The position numbers and the translations under genes are program-made. From Bacteroidales bacterium UBA4814 (GTDB taxonomy: Bacteria; Bacteroidota; Bacteroidia; Bacteroidales; UBA7960), in NCBI GenBank assembly GCA_002402465.1, contig DHFW01000009.1, forward strand, positions 111,680 through 156,295: 44,616 bases of DNA, in the 5' to 3' direction. The notes under the pieces were generated by a model. It was not told where the DNA came from. It saw only the letters and a list, made by a program, of their open reading frames with translations, and searched no databases. This document shows positions 1 through 7,951 of this stretch, piece after piece; within the stretch, counting starts at the first letter, position 1, and each line of letters starts with the position of its first letter.

Positions 1-77
1 TGGCGGAATTGGTAGACGCGCTAGTTTCAGGGACTAGTATTGGTAACAATGTGCAGGTTCGAGTCCTGTTCTGGGCA
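1..77 (+). tRNA. tRNA-Leu (CAG), 5' end cut by window edge
   Basis: The D-arm region, anticodon stem-loop, variable arm and T-arm of a class II tRNA are visible. The anticodon stem is CTAGT/ACTAG around the 7-nt loop TTCAGGG, which gives anticodon CAG. The T-loop reads GGTTCGAGTCC. The 3' acceptor strand TCTGGGC (70-76) and discriminator A77 imply that seven 5' nucleotides lie outside the window. CCA does not appear to be encoded, since CCT follows. A strong terminator comes directly after. Confidence 0.93.
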
Positions 78-90
78 CCTAAAGAAATTT

Positions 91-127
91 AAAAAGCTGT
101 ATAACAATAAGTTATACAGCTTTTTTT
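91..127 (+). terminator. Rho-independent terminator after tRNA-Leu
   Basis: The stem AAAAAGCTGTATAAC pairs with GTTATACAGCTTTTT across a short AATAA loop and runs into a T-tract at 121-127. It lies 13 bp after the tRNA and ends its transcript. Confidence 0.85.
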
Positions 128-209
128 GTGCCCGGTTCTCGCACATTCTTTCCTGTATAGATATACACCTGCGCTTTTTTCGGATAACTAAAATTGAGAG
201 GCAAAATTG

Positions 210-1205
210 TCAGAATAGCTTGCCTGTTTTATTTACAGCTGCAATTTCTTCTTCCAGGGCTATGCGAAAAGGGGTATATTTAAAGCCGAGTTCTTTTTCT
301 GCTTTACTCCCATCAGCCCTAAAACCTTTTTTCATGGTTTTCATTTGGTCTACTGACATTCCCCAAGGAGGAGCCTTTTTGGTAAGCCTTGATATGCCTG
401 TAAGGATATAGGCATTGATCATAACCAGGAAATCGGGCAGGGATAATTTTGGAAGGGAAACCCCCGAAATCTCACTTACCATTTTATTGACCTCACCGAA
501 AGTTACCGGTTTGTCCCCAATTAAATACTTCTCACCAATATTACCAGGTTTCTCCCGAGCCCTTACAATAGCTTCAGCAACATTTCTTACATGGACAAAG
601 GTTAGATTACTATTATTAAGTGCCTTGAAAGGCAACCGTTTGTGAATTATATCAGAAACATATTGACCAGAAGCTTTGGGGTCTCTTGCTCCGCATATTG
701 AACACGGATAAATTATTACTGCAGGCAAGCCATGATTCTTTTGTAAACTCATAACAATCTGGTCTCCTTCGTATTTTGTCCTGGCATAACGGCTAAACCT
801 TACTGGGCCCGGTTTGCTTTTCTCTGTAAAAGGAGATTCAGCAGGTTTGCCAAAAGTTACAACTGTGCTTATATGCACCACTTTCAACGGTTTTGTTTCC
901 AGGGCACACTCCATTACATTCTGCGTTCCTTCCACGTTTACTTTTCTGTATAGCCTGTTGTCCGACTCCCAGAACGTATAATGGCCTGCCAGGTGAATGA
1001 CCCAATCGCACCCTTGCATGCCCTTCATAATGGATTGTTTGTCAGTAACATCACCCAAGAATAGCTTTGCCCCGAGAGATTGGAGCCTTTCATTGGCTTG
1101 ATGGTGTTTTCTGACCAGGCAGTGCAATTCGTGCCCACTACCTTCCAATCGATTGATTACCTGAGTTCCAACGAAACCGGTTGCTCCCGTAATAAAAATT
1201 TTCAT
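210..1205 (-). CDS. NAD-dependent epimerase/dehydratase (dihydroflavonol-reductase-like extended SDR)
   Basis: This is a 331-aa extended short-chain dehydrogenase. It has the N-terminal Rossmann motif TGATGFVG (residues 7-14), an acidic patch GDVTD around residue 52, and the catalytic YxxxK pair in YARTKYEGD near residue 140, preceded by the HIST segment that supplies the catalytic Ser/Thr. Family members reduce or epimerise nucleotide-sugar, flavonoid-like or sterol-like substrates with NAD(P)H in the cytoplasm. The substrate cannot be read from the sequence. The gene is monocistronic, and a TAAATTTG -7 element sits 18 bp upstream of the ATG. No neighbour points to a pathway. Confidence 0.85.
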   Translation of the reverse strand: MKIFITGATGFVGTQVINRLEGSGHELHCLVRKHHQANERLQSLGAKLFLGDVTDKQSIMKGMQGCDWVIHLAGHYTFWESDNRLYRKVNVEGTQNVMECALETKPLKVVHISTVVTFGKPAESPFTEKSKPGPVRFSRYARTKYEGDQIVMSLQKNHGLPAVIIYPCSICGARDPKASGQYVSDIIHKRLPFKALNNSNLTFVHVRNVAEAIVRAREKPGNIGEKYLIGDKPVTFGEVNKMVSEISGVSLPKLSLPDFLVMINAYILTGISRLTKKAPPWGMSVDQMKTMKKGFRADGSKAEKELGFKYTPFRIALEEEIAAVNKTGKLF

Positions 1206-1222
1206 CTTGTTGGATGTTTATT

Positions 1223-1230
1223 CAAATTTA
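1223..1230 (-). promoter_or_regulatory. -7 promoter element of the SDR gene
   Basis: On the minus strand this reads TAAATTTG, a full match to the Bacteroidetes TAnnTTTG consensus, 18 bp before the ATG at 1205. No clear -33 TTG was seen. Confidence 0.5.
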
Positions 1231-1412
1231 TGGCAATTATAAATAGAATTCATTTAATTTTTTAAGAAAATTATTTACAATGGTTATTAAAATAGATTAA
1301 ATCAAATATTTTATTGGCCAGTTTTTAAATTTGTTCTCCAAAAAAAAATGGTTGTTTAAATATTTTTTAATGTGAATGAGTTTTTCCTTTTTAAAAAAAT
1401 CTTTAAAAATTC

Positions 1413-1420
1413 TATCTTTG
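1413..1420 (+). promoter_or_regulatory. -7 promoter element of the phosphosugar mutase gene
   Basis: TATCTTTG matches the TAnnTTTG consensus, 43 bp upstream of the ATG at 1464. The -33 region is A/T-rich without a clear TTG. Nothing else was recognised in the 1206-1463 intergenic stretch. Confidence 0.55.
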
Positions 1421-1463
1421 GGAAAACAAAGCAGGTATGGAGCCTGCCCCAAAATCGTGAGCT

Positions 1464-3203
1464 ATGAATAAAGTTGATGCAGCCGTGCTGGATCGTGCCC
1501 AAAAATGGCTGGGCGCTTCGTTTGATGAAGATACCCGTAACCAGGTGAAGACCTTGATGGATAATGATCCGGAGGGGCTTACCGATGCGTTTTACCGCGA
1601 TCTGGAATTTGGCACAGGGGGTTTGCGTGGCATTATGGGTGTGGGTACCAACCGCATGAACAAATATACTGTTGGCATGGCCACCCAGGGGCTGGCCAAT
1701 TATCTAAAGCAGTCCTTTCCTGGCATCCCCCAGATAGCCGTGGCCATTGCCTACGACTGTAGAAACAACAGCGCCTACTTTGCCGAGATTTCTGCTGAAA
1801 TCCTTTCGGCCAACGGCATAAAGGTTTACCTCTTCGAAGGCTTGCGCCCTACGCCCGAGTTGAGTTTTGCCGTGCGCGAAAAAGCTTGCCAGAGTGGCAT
1901 TGTGATTACGGCATCGCACAATCCAAAAGAGTACAACGGTTACAAAGTTTACTGGAACGATGGAGGCCAGCTGGTGCCTCCGCACGATAAGAATGTGATC
2001 AAGGAAGTACAGAAAATCAGCTCAGTCGACCAGGTGCGCTTTGGCCGGGTTGAGGACCTTATCGAAATGCTTGGTGAAGACATGGATCGCCTTTACCTGG
2101 AGCGCATGAAAACCTACTCGCTCTCGCCCGAAAACAACCGTAAGCACCGCGACCTAAAGATTGTTTTTACGCCCATCCACGGTACTGCAGTAATGTTGGC
2201 TCCATTGGCTCTAAAGGCTTTTGGCTTTGAAAAAGTGTACAAAGTGCCCGAGCAGGATGTGACCAGCGGCGATTTTCCCACGGTGCATTCGCCCAATCCT
2301 GAAGAGCCGGCTGCTTTGAAAATGGCCCTCGACAGGGCCCGTGAAGTAGATGCCGAGCTGGTGATGGCAACCGATCCCGATGGCGACAGGGTAGGGGTAG
2401 CTGTGAAAGACCAATGGGGCGATTATGTTTTGCTTAATGGCAACCAGACTGCATCACTGCTGATCAGCTATATTCTGCAACAGTGGAAAGAAAGGGGCAA
2501 GCTCACCGGAAAAGAGTTCATAGTTAAAACCATAGTGACCAGCGAACTGCTTAAGAAGATCGCCGAAAAGTACGAGGTTGAATGCTGTGATGTGCTCACC
2601 GGGTTTAAATATATTGCCGAGAAAATTCGCAACCTAGAAGGTGAAAAGACATTTATTGCCGGAGGCGAAGAAAGTTACGGCTATCTGGTTGGCGACTACG
2701 TGCGCGATAAGGATGCCATTATCTCGTGCTGCTTTGTGGCCGAAGCGGCCGCCTGGGCCCGCGAAAATGGCAAGAGCCTTTACGAAATGCTTATCGACTT
2801 ATATGTTGAATACGGGTTCTTTATGGAAAAACTAATCTCTGTCACCAAAAAGGGCAAAGCAGGCCAGGAAGAGATACAAGCCATGATGGATGGCTTTCGA
2901 AGTAAGCCACCACAAGAACTGAACGGTATAAAGGTGTTGGAGATCAGGGATTATGGCACTTCTGTTAGCTACGATTTGGTGGCCAAAACTGAAAAACTCA
3001 TAGCCCTGCCCAAATCGAACGTTTTGCAATTTTTCCTTGAGGATGGCAGTAAGATTACCATGCGACCTTCGGGCACCGAGCCCAAAATCAAGTTTTACTT
3101 CGGTGCCAGAGGACCGCTTGCGAAAGCCGCCGACTTTGAAAAGGCGAACGAGCAGCTCGAAAAGAAAATCCAAGGATTTATAAAAGCCCTGGGGCTGAAA
3201 TAA
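1464..3203 (+). CDS. pgm: Phosphoglucomutase / phosphomannomutase (alpha-D-phosphohexomutase)
   Basis: This 579-aa enzyme interconverts hexose 1- and 6-phosphates in the cytoplasm through a phosphoserine intermediate and feeds glycogen, nucleotide-sugar and cell-wall synthesis. All four domain signatures are present: the active-site loop TASHNP (149-154, Ser151), the Mg-binding DPDGDR (304-309), the sugar-specificity loop GGEESYGY near 405, and the C-terminal phosphate-binding RPSGTEPKIKFY near 535. The length fits the long PGM2-like bacterial branch. Specificity for glucose or mannose is not resolvable here. The gene stands alone behind a TATCTTTG promoter. Its 3' end faces the 3' end of a leftward membrane-protein gene. 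Confidence 0.93.
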   Translation: MNKVDAAVLDRAQKWLGASFDEDTRNQVKTLMDNDPEGLTDAFYRDLEFGTGGLRGIMGVGTNRMNKYTVGMATQGLANYLKQSFPGIPQIAVAIAYDCRNNSAYFAEISAEILSANGIKVYLFEGLRPTPELSFAVREKACQSGIVITASHNPKEYNGYKVYWNDGGQLVPPHDKNVIKEVQKISSVDQVRFGRVEDLIEMLGEDMDRLYLERMKTYSLSPENNRKHRDLKIVFTPIHGTAVMLAPLALKAFGFEKVYKVPEQDVTSGDFPTVHSPNPEEPAALKMALDRAREVDAELVMATDPDGDRVGVAVKDQWGDYVLLNGNQTASLLISYILQQWKERGKLTGKEFIVKTIVTSELLKKIAEKYEVECCDVLTGFKYIAEKIRNLEGEKTFIAGGEESYGYLVGDYVRDKDAIISCCFVAEAAAWARENGKSLYEMLIDLYVEYGFFMEKLISVTKKGKAGQEEIQAMMDGFRSKPPQELNGIKVLEIRDYGTSVSYDLVAKTEKLIALPKSNVLQFFLEDGSKITMRPSGTEPKIKFYFGARGPLAKAADFEKANEQLEKKIQGFIKALGLK

Positions 3204-3212
3204 GAATCCTTA

Positions 3213-3233
3213 CAAAGAAACTAATCTTCTTTG
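3213..3233. terminator. Weak stem-loop between convergent genes
   Basis: CAAAGAA pairs with TTCTTTG across a 7-nt loop, 10 bp after the mutase stop. It has no real T-tract, so terminator function is only suggested by position. Confidence 0.25.
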
Positions 3234-3392
3234 AGAATTTTACGCATCCCTTGTGGCTCTTCGTATCCCAAAAGATGAAGTGTTTATTGTCCGCTGTGTG
3301 TAAAGAACAAGAAATCTGTAAACTGCTGGTTTGCGCCAGACTTGACAAAAAAGATATTAATTCATTAAATTGTTAATCGCAAAACCAACTTC

Positions 3393-3998
3393 CTATCTGA
3401 ATAGGCTCCTGGCGGCTTTTAGGCGTTCTTCGGCTTGGGTATCGCCGGGGTTGGCGTGGTAGTCTTTGTAAGCTTCAATAAAATCGGGATGCTTGCGAAA
3501 GAGTATTTGCAGGCGGGTATCCACGGGTGTGAGCCACATAAAAAGGCAAAACAGCCCCAGGATGGCCGAGCGGCGGTAAAACTGCCGCAAGTAGGCCGCA
3601 TCCTCCTTGTTTAGCCGGTGATAAACCAGGGTAAAGCTCGTGGCGAAAAGCACGAAAAAGAATCCGGTGGCCAGCATAAAGTTCATGGCTTGGTAAAAAT
3701 AAATACCATAAATAATGGCGATAGTGCAGAATGAATAAATCAAGCTCATAAGTATGCCCGAAGCGATCATGAAAGGCGTGAATTTACTGCGTGATTTCGG
3801 GGTTGCCAGGTCGCGCAGGGAGGCCCGGTTAAAAATAAAGAACCCGAACCACATATAATAAATGGCCATGAGCACCAGGGCGGTAATTAGCAAGCCGTTG
3901 AGGGCGGTGCCAAAAACAAAGCGGAAAACCAGCAGAGCCAGGGTAATCAGCCCCCCATAGTATTCGATTTTTTTAAAGGTCGTTTTATTGTTTTCCAT
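3393..3998 (-). CDS. Four- to five-helix integral membrane protein of unknown function
   Basis: About 201 aa when started at the ATG at 3998. A longer reading begins at 4025, but its extra residues are unremarkable. Hydrophobic segments lie near residues 16-36 (GLITLALLVF), 40-55, 78-100 (IASGILMSLIYSF), 104-125 and 145-160. A charged, cytosolic-looking C-terminal tail follows with an RKHPDFIEAYKDYH segment. I recognise no family. It lies immediately downstream of murB on the same strand, with about 80 bp between, and may be co-transcribed with it. A role cannot be stated. Confidence 0.7.
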   Translation of the reverse strand: MENNKTTFKKIEYYGGLITLALLVFRFVFGTALNGLLITALVLMAIYYMWFGFFIFNRASLRDLATPKSRSKFTPFMIASGILMSLIYSFCTIAIIYGIYFYQAMNFMLATGFFFVLFATSFTLVYHRLNKEDAAYLRQFYRRSAILGLFCLFMWLTPVDTRLQILFRKHPDFIEAYKDYHANPGDTQAEERLKAARSLFR

Positions 3999-4049
3999 TT
4001 TTGAAGAATTCAGTGCAGACTGCACGCCAATTTACAAAAAATTATGCGT

Positions 4050-4072
4050 AAATATTGCCTGAAACAATATTT
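4050..4072 (-). terminator. Stem-loop after murB
   Basis: AAATATTG pairs with CAATATTT over a 7-nt loop, 8 bp beyond the murB stop. On the minus strand it is followed loosely by TAATTTTTTG. It is a weak candidate for partial termination between murB and the membrane-protein gene. Confidence 0.3.
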
Positions 4073-4080
4073 TCTTTTTT

Positions 4081-5097
4081 TCAGATAATATTAACCTCGG
4101 TTTCAAGTTCCACTCCAAACATTTTTCTGACCGAATCTTTAATTTTTTCAGAAAGGGCTGCTATCTCCAATCCGTTGGCATTTCCATAATTTACCAGCAC
4201 CAGGGCCTGCCGGGGATGCACGCCGGCATCGCCTTCGCGAAAGCCTTTCCATCCTGCCTTTTCAATGAGCCAGCCTGCGGCTAGCTTCATGCCGCCCTTG
4301 TCAGGGAAAGCCACCAGCCCGGGATATTCTGCTTTGAGAAGTTCGAAAACAGATTGCTCTACCACCGGATTTTTAAAGAAACTGCCCGCATTGCCAGTAA
4401 CGTGCGGGTCGGGCAACTTGCTCCGGCGCAAACTGCATATCACCTCCCGTACATCGGCAATGGTGGGTTGAGAAATACCACGATTCTGAAACTCGGCCTG
4501 AATGGCTCCGTAACCAAGTTTCAGCTTATGGCTTTTTTTGCCAAGTCTGAAACTAACCGACAGAATTACATATTTTCCTCTGGCTTCCCGTTTAAAAATG
4601 CTGTCGCGATATCCAAAGCGGCACGCTTCTGCCGAAAATTGCCTGATCTGACCACTGCTTTTCCCCCAGGCTTCCAGGCTTTCAAAGCAGTCTTTGAGCT
4701 CTGCCCCGTAAGCACCAATGTTTTGAATGGGGCTACTGCCCACCTGACCCGGTATCTGAGAAAGGTTTTCGAGGCCACCCCAGCCGTGCAACACACAGTA
4801 ACTTACAAACTGGTCCCAATCTTCGCCCGCGGCGGCTTTAACCAACACTTCTCTTTCGTTTTCTTCCACTACCTCTATGCCTTTCAGGCTAACCTTAATG
4901 ACCAGGCCCGGAAAATCGGAGGTAAAAAGAATATTGCTGCCTCCCCCAAGTACCAGGTGGGGGTGGCTGGCAGAAGGATGGCTTTCAAAAACCTCTTTCA
5001 AATCACCTGGAGAAAATACTTCGGAAAAGTGGCGCGCATTCACATCAATCCCAAAAGTATTGAATGTCAGTAAGGATTGATTTTCTTTTATCATCAT
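4081..5097 (-). CDS. murB: UDP-N-acetylenolpyruvoylglucosamine reductase (MurB)
   Basis: MurB is the cytoplasmic FAD/NADPH enzyme that reduces UDP-GlcNAc-enolpyruvate to UDP-MurNAc, the second committed step of peptidoglycan synthesis. The protein is about 338 aa from the MMIKEN or MIKEN start. An in-frame upstream start at 5127 would add ten residues but is less likely because the conserved NTFGIDVNA segment begins soon after MIKEN. Visible signatures are the FAD-binding GGGSNILF, the GxxGSSPIQNIGAYG loop, YRDSIFK, and NAGSFFKNP with the catalytic Ser. The C-terminal residues ELETEVNII fit type I MurB. The 5' region lies 98 bp beyond the sigma-factor stop. Confidence 0.95.
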   Translation of the reverse strand: MMIKENQSLLTFNTFGIDVNARHFSEVFSPGDLKEVFESHPSASHPHLVLGGGSNILFTSDFPGLVIKVSLKGIEVVEENEREVLVKAAAGEDWDQFVSYCVLHGWGGLENLSQIPGQVGSSPIQNIGAYGAELKDCFESLEAWGKSSGQIRQFSAEACRFGYRDSIFKREARGKYVILSVSFRLGKKSHKLKLGYGAIQAEFQNRGISQPTIADVREVICSLRRSKLPDPHVTGNAGSFFKNPVVEQSVFELLKAEYPGLVAFPDKGGMKLAAGWLIEKAGWKGFREGDAGVHPRQALVLVNYGNANGLEIAALSEKIKDSVRKMFGVELETEVNII

Positions 5098-5147
5098 GTG
5101 TAAACAAGTAAAAATGCTTGGCTGCAAAGGTAAGGTTTAACCATAAA

Positions 5148-5171
5148 AAAACCGGGAGCAATCCCGGTTTT
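5148..5171 (-). terminator. Rho-independent terminator of the ECF sigma factor gene
   Basis: AAAACCGGGA pairs with TCCCGGTTTT over a GCAA tetraloop. On the minus strand a run of T follows (TTTTTTT at 5151-5145). It lies 24 bp beyond the sigma-factor stop. Confidence 0.85.
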
Positions 5172-5194
5172 GGCAACAAATAAAATGTATTTGC

Positions 5195-5782
5195 TTATCG
5201 CGTAAGTATAATTTCTTTTTCGTTCACCATTTTTCTGAGGTTGATCAGGGCATAGCGCATGCGTCCCAGGGCGGTGTTGATGCTTACATTGGTTTGCTCG
5301 GCAATGTCCTTAAAGCTCATGTCCTTGTAATGCCGCATAATGAGCACCTCTTTCTGCTCTTCTGGCAGGAATTCAACCAGTTTCTGCACATCACGGTGTA
5401 TCTGGTCAATAATGAGCTTATCTTCAATGGTTTCTTCAAATACCTTCAGGGTTTCGAACAGGTCGTATTCTTCGCTGTTTTCAATAAAAGGCATGCGTTT
5501 CGACTTGCGGAAGAAGTCGATAATGAGGTTGTGTGCAATACGCATAACCCAAGGCAAAAACTTGCCCTCTTCGTTGTAGGTGCCTGCGCGCAAGGTGTTA
5601 ATCACCTTAATGAAAGTGTCCTGAAAAATATCTTCGGCCAGATGTTTGTCTTTTACAATCAGTAGAATGTAAGAAAAGACTTTGCGCTGATGCCGTTTTA
5701 CTAATTCTTCGAGTGAAGAGTGATCACCGTTAATGAACTGACGTATTAACTCCTGATCGCTGATTACGCGGTCAATCATCAT
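5195..5782 (-). CDS. ECF-type RNA polymerase sigma factor
   Basis: This is a 195-aa sigma-70 family protein with only regions 2 and 4. Region 2 spans about residues 22-90, with the core-binding segment AEDIFQDTFIKVINTL and the -10-melting part FLPWVMRIAHNLIIDFFRK. Region 4 spans about 130-185, with the helix-turn-helix MSFKDIAEQTNVSINTALGRMRYAL. It directs RNA polymerase to a regulon that cannot be inferred. No anti-sigma gene is adjacent: murB lies downstream and an acyl-CoA synthetase upstream. It is flanked by its own promoter and terminator. The start could be either of two adjacent ATG codons (5782 or 5779). Confidence 0.92.
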   Translation of the reverse strand: MMIDRVISDQELIRQFINGDHSSLEELVKRHQRKVFSYILLIVKDKHLAEDIFQDTFIKVINTLRAGTYNEEGKFLPWVMRIAHNLIIDFFRKSKRMPFIENSEEYDLFETLKVFEETIEDKLIIDQIHRDVQKLVEFLPEEQKEVLIMRHYKDMSFKDIAEQTNVSINTALGRMRYALINLRKMVNEKEIILTR

Positions 5783-5877
5783 AATTGCCTCCTGAATTTA
5801 AGAACAAGAGTATACGTCTATCCGATAATCAATCCTCCATTTTTAGTTACACATTAAGCGTTTTGTGAAGAGTGGAA

Positions 5878-5909
5878 CAAATATAGGTGATTTTTTTTCA
5901 GCATTCAAA
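5878..5909 (-). promoter_or_regulatory. Promoter of the ECF sigma factor gene
   Basis: On the minus strand TTTG (5909-5906) is followed after 20 bp by TATATTTG (5885-5878). This is a full Bacteroidetes -33/-7 pair about 95 bp upstream of the ATG. The rest of 5783-6027 is A/T-rich with no other feature seen. Confidence 0.65.
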
Positions 5910-6027
5910 AAAAAATTGCTTTTTTGTATTTTTAACATTTAAATTTTCTGTCGATAAAGATAAACTAAACTTCAACCAGAAAACCAATTGTAATTACGAG
6001 ATTTAACCAGGTGTTTTCCGCTAAGGG

Positions 6028-6066
6028 AATGAGGCCGGCACCGAATAAATCATTGCCGGCCTCATT
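6028..6066 (-). terminator. Strong GC stem-loop after the acyl-CoA synthetase gene
   Basis: AATGAGGCCGGCA pairs with TGCCGGCCTCATT (13 bp) over a 13-nt loop, 28 bp beyond the synthetase stop. There is no T-tract on the minus strand, so it may stabilise the 3' end rather than act as a classical terminator. Confidence 0.5.
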
Positions 6067-6093
6067 TAATTAATCGATGGTATTGCGGTATGT

Positions 6094-7755
6094 TTATTCT
6101 TCAACCGTGTACAGGAAGCGTTTGATGCTTTTCTTGGGAGTTTTCTCAAACTCTTCGGGAACAATCTTGATGCGACTCACGTTCATGAAGTTGGGCAGTT
6201 CGTGGTTAAGGTGTTTGCGGTGGCCTTCCATAATCTCGTTGATCTGGGTCTCGCTCAGTCCGGCTTTATTAACAGCTTCCATGTCAGGATAAATCAGGGC
6301 AACCAGCTGTCCGTTCTTTTCTACCACCAGGGCTTCCTGCACATAGGGCATGTTGTTGTATTTGTTTTCGATCTCTTCGGGGTAGATGTTTTGTCCAGAA
6401 GCACCCAGTATCATGCTCTTGCTGCGGCCCTTGATATAAATGAAGTTGTCTTTGTCGATCACGCCCAGGTCGCCGGTATGCAGCCAGCCATCCTTGTCGA
6501 GGGCGGCGGCGGTGGCTTCTTCGTTTTTGTAATAACCCAGCATCACGTTTTCGCCGCGTACCATGATCTCGCCCACCTCGTTGTAGGGGTCGGCGCTGTC
6601 GATCTTTACCTCCATAGTATCCACAATTTTGCCTGCCGAGCCCAGGCGGGTCTTGTCCCAGTTGGCATAGCTAATCAGTGGCCCGCATTCAGTCATGCCA
6701 TAACCAATGCTGAACGGAAACTTAATTTTGTTGAAGAAAATTTCCACGTCTTTGTTCAGGGCCGCTCCGCCAATAACCACTTCGTGGAAGTTGTTGCCAA
6801 AGGCCATGCTCAGCTTCTCGCGAATCTTTTTCTTGATTACGTTGCTAAGGATGGGCGTATTGAGCAGCACTTTCATGCTGGGCTTGCTGATTACCGGAAG
6901 CAGCTGTTTTTTGTAGATCTTTTCAATGACCAGTGGTACTGAAAGCACAAGGCGGGGTCTGATATTTTGGAAAGCTTCGAGGATGACCGCCGGGCTTGGA
7001 GTTTTGGTAAGGAAGGTGATGTGGCAGCCCAGGGTAAAAGGCCACAAAAACTCGAAAGCACATCCATAGGTGTGGGCCAGGGGCAGAAACGAAACAATTT
7101 TGTCGCCCGGATCCAGGGGCATATTGTTGTTTGCATAAACCACGTTGGCCGTAAGGCTGTTGTGGTGTATCATTACGCCCTTGGTGAAGCCGGTGGTGCC
7201 TGAAGTATAGCTGATTTCGGCCAATTCTGAGTTCGGAACCGGCTTATAATTTGAATCTTCGGGCTTCAGCCCATCCGGGTATTTGGCCAGGTATACTTTT
7301 TCGGCTTCAGCCTTCTTTTTTTCACAATCTTTGTTTTTTCCGCATGCCAGCAATGAAAAATCCTGCAGCGAAAATACACCATGCAGGTTCTTCATTTCGC
7401 CAATCTCGAGGTTATCAAAAATACTGTCGGCGGCAAACATAAGCAACGAATCGCTGTGATTGGTAATGTGGTGCACATCGTTGGGCTTGAAATCGGGCAA
7501 GATGGGAACTATTACCGCCCCGTAAGTAATGGTGCCCAGAAAGGTTACGCCCCAGTTGGCCGAGTTTTTCCCGATAAGAGCCACCTTGTCGCCTTTCTCA
7601 ATTCCCAGCACTTCAAAAAGACAATGCAGGCGAGCTATGCGGGTGGCAACTTCTTTAAAGGTTAAACTTTCGCCCTTATAGTCCGTCATCGATTCCAGCT
7701 CCCAGTTCTTCCGAATACTACCGCTGATAAATTCTGTCAGGTTCTCCTTCATCAT
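6094..7755 (-). CDS. AMP-forming long-chain acyl-CoA synthetase
   Basis: A 553-aa member of the ANL adenylating superfamily. It activates a fatty or other carboxylic acid to the acyl-adenylate and then to the CoA thioester. The phosphate-binding loop YTSGTTGFTKGV lies near residue 185, GYGMTECGP (A5) near 350, the HTGDLG motif (A7) near 425, and the KGRSKSMI hinge (A8) with the C-terminal catalytic-lysine motif KTPKKSIKRF close to the end. The length and the KGRSK hinge favour a long-chain fatty acid CoA ligase over an aryl or acetate enzyme. It is transcribed alone, divergently from uvrA across 196 bp. Confidence 0.9.
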   Translation of the reverse strand: MMKENLTEFISGSIRKNWELESMTDYKGESLTFKEVATRIARLHCLFEVLGIEKGDKVALIGKNSANWGVTFLGTITYGAVIVPILPDFKPNDVHHITNHSDSLLMFAADSIFDNLEIGEMKNLHGVFSLQDFSLLACGKNKDCEKKKAEAEKVYLAKYPDGLKPEDSNYKPVPNSELAEISYTSGTTGFTKGVMIHHNSLTANVVYANNNMPLDPGDKIVSFLPLAHTYGCAFEFLWPFTLGCHITFLTKTPSPAVILEAFQNIRPRLVLSVPLVIEKIYKKQLLPVISKPSMKVLLNTPILSNVIKKKIREKLSMAFGNNFHEVVIGGAALNKDVEIFFNKIKFPFSIGYGMTECGPLISYANWDKTRLGSAGKIVDTMEVKIDSADPYNEVGEIMVRGENVMLGYYKNEEATAAALDKDGWLHTGDLGVIDKDNFIYIKGRSKSMILGASGQNIYPEEIENKYNNMPYVQEALVVEKNGQLVALIYPDMEAVNKAGLSETQINEIMEGHRKHLNHELPNFMNVSRIKIVPEEFEKTPKKSIKRFLYTVEE

Positions 7756-7901
7756 AGCTTTTTAGTTTTTCTGGTTTGTAAAAAAAACTGCTATTCCGCG
7801 AAAGGGAAAAACACTGCAAGGTACAAATAAATATTTAATCTGAATACCAGGTACCCTTGGTGGGTAAACCTGCCTGGCAAAAAATGAGTGCTGCGGATGG
7901 C

Positions 7902-7932
7902 TTGGGGCAGAAGAATTAAAAGCTTAACTTTG
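7902..7932 (+). promoter_or_regulatory. Promoter of uvrA
   Basis: TTG at 7902-7904 and TAACTTTG at 7925-7932 are separated by 20 bp and match the Bacteroidetes -33/-7 pair. The ATG follows at 7952, so the leader would be very short. No LexA-like box was recognised. Confidence 0.65.
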
Positions 7933-7951
7933 CAAGTTATTTTTATCTGAA

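Noticed and set aside
4354..5073. Rightward 239-codon frame inside murB
   Set aside because: Antisense shadow; the MurB frame has all family motifs.
6202..6942. Rightward 246-codon frame opposite the acyl-CoA synthetase
   Set aside because: Antisense shadow; His/Val/Phe-rich composition typical of complementary translation.
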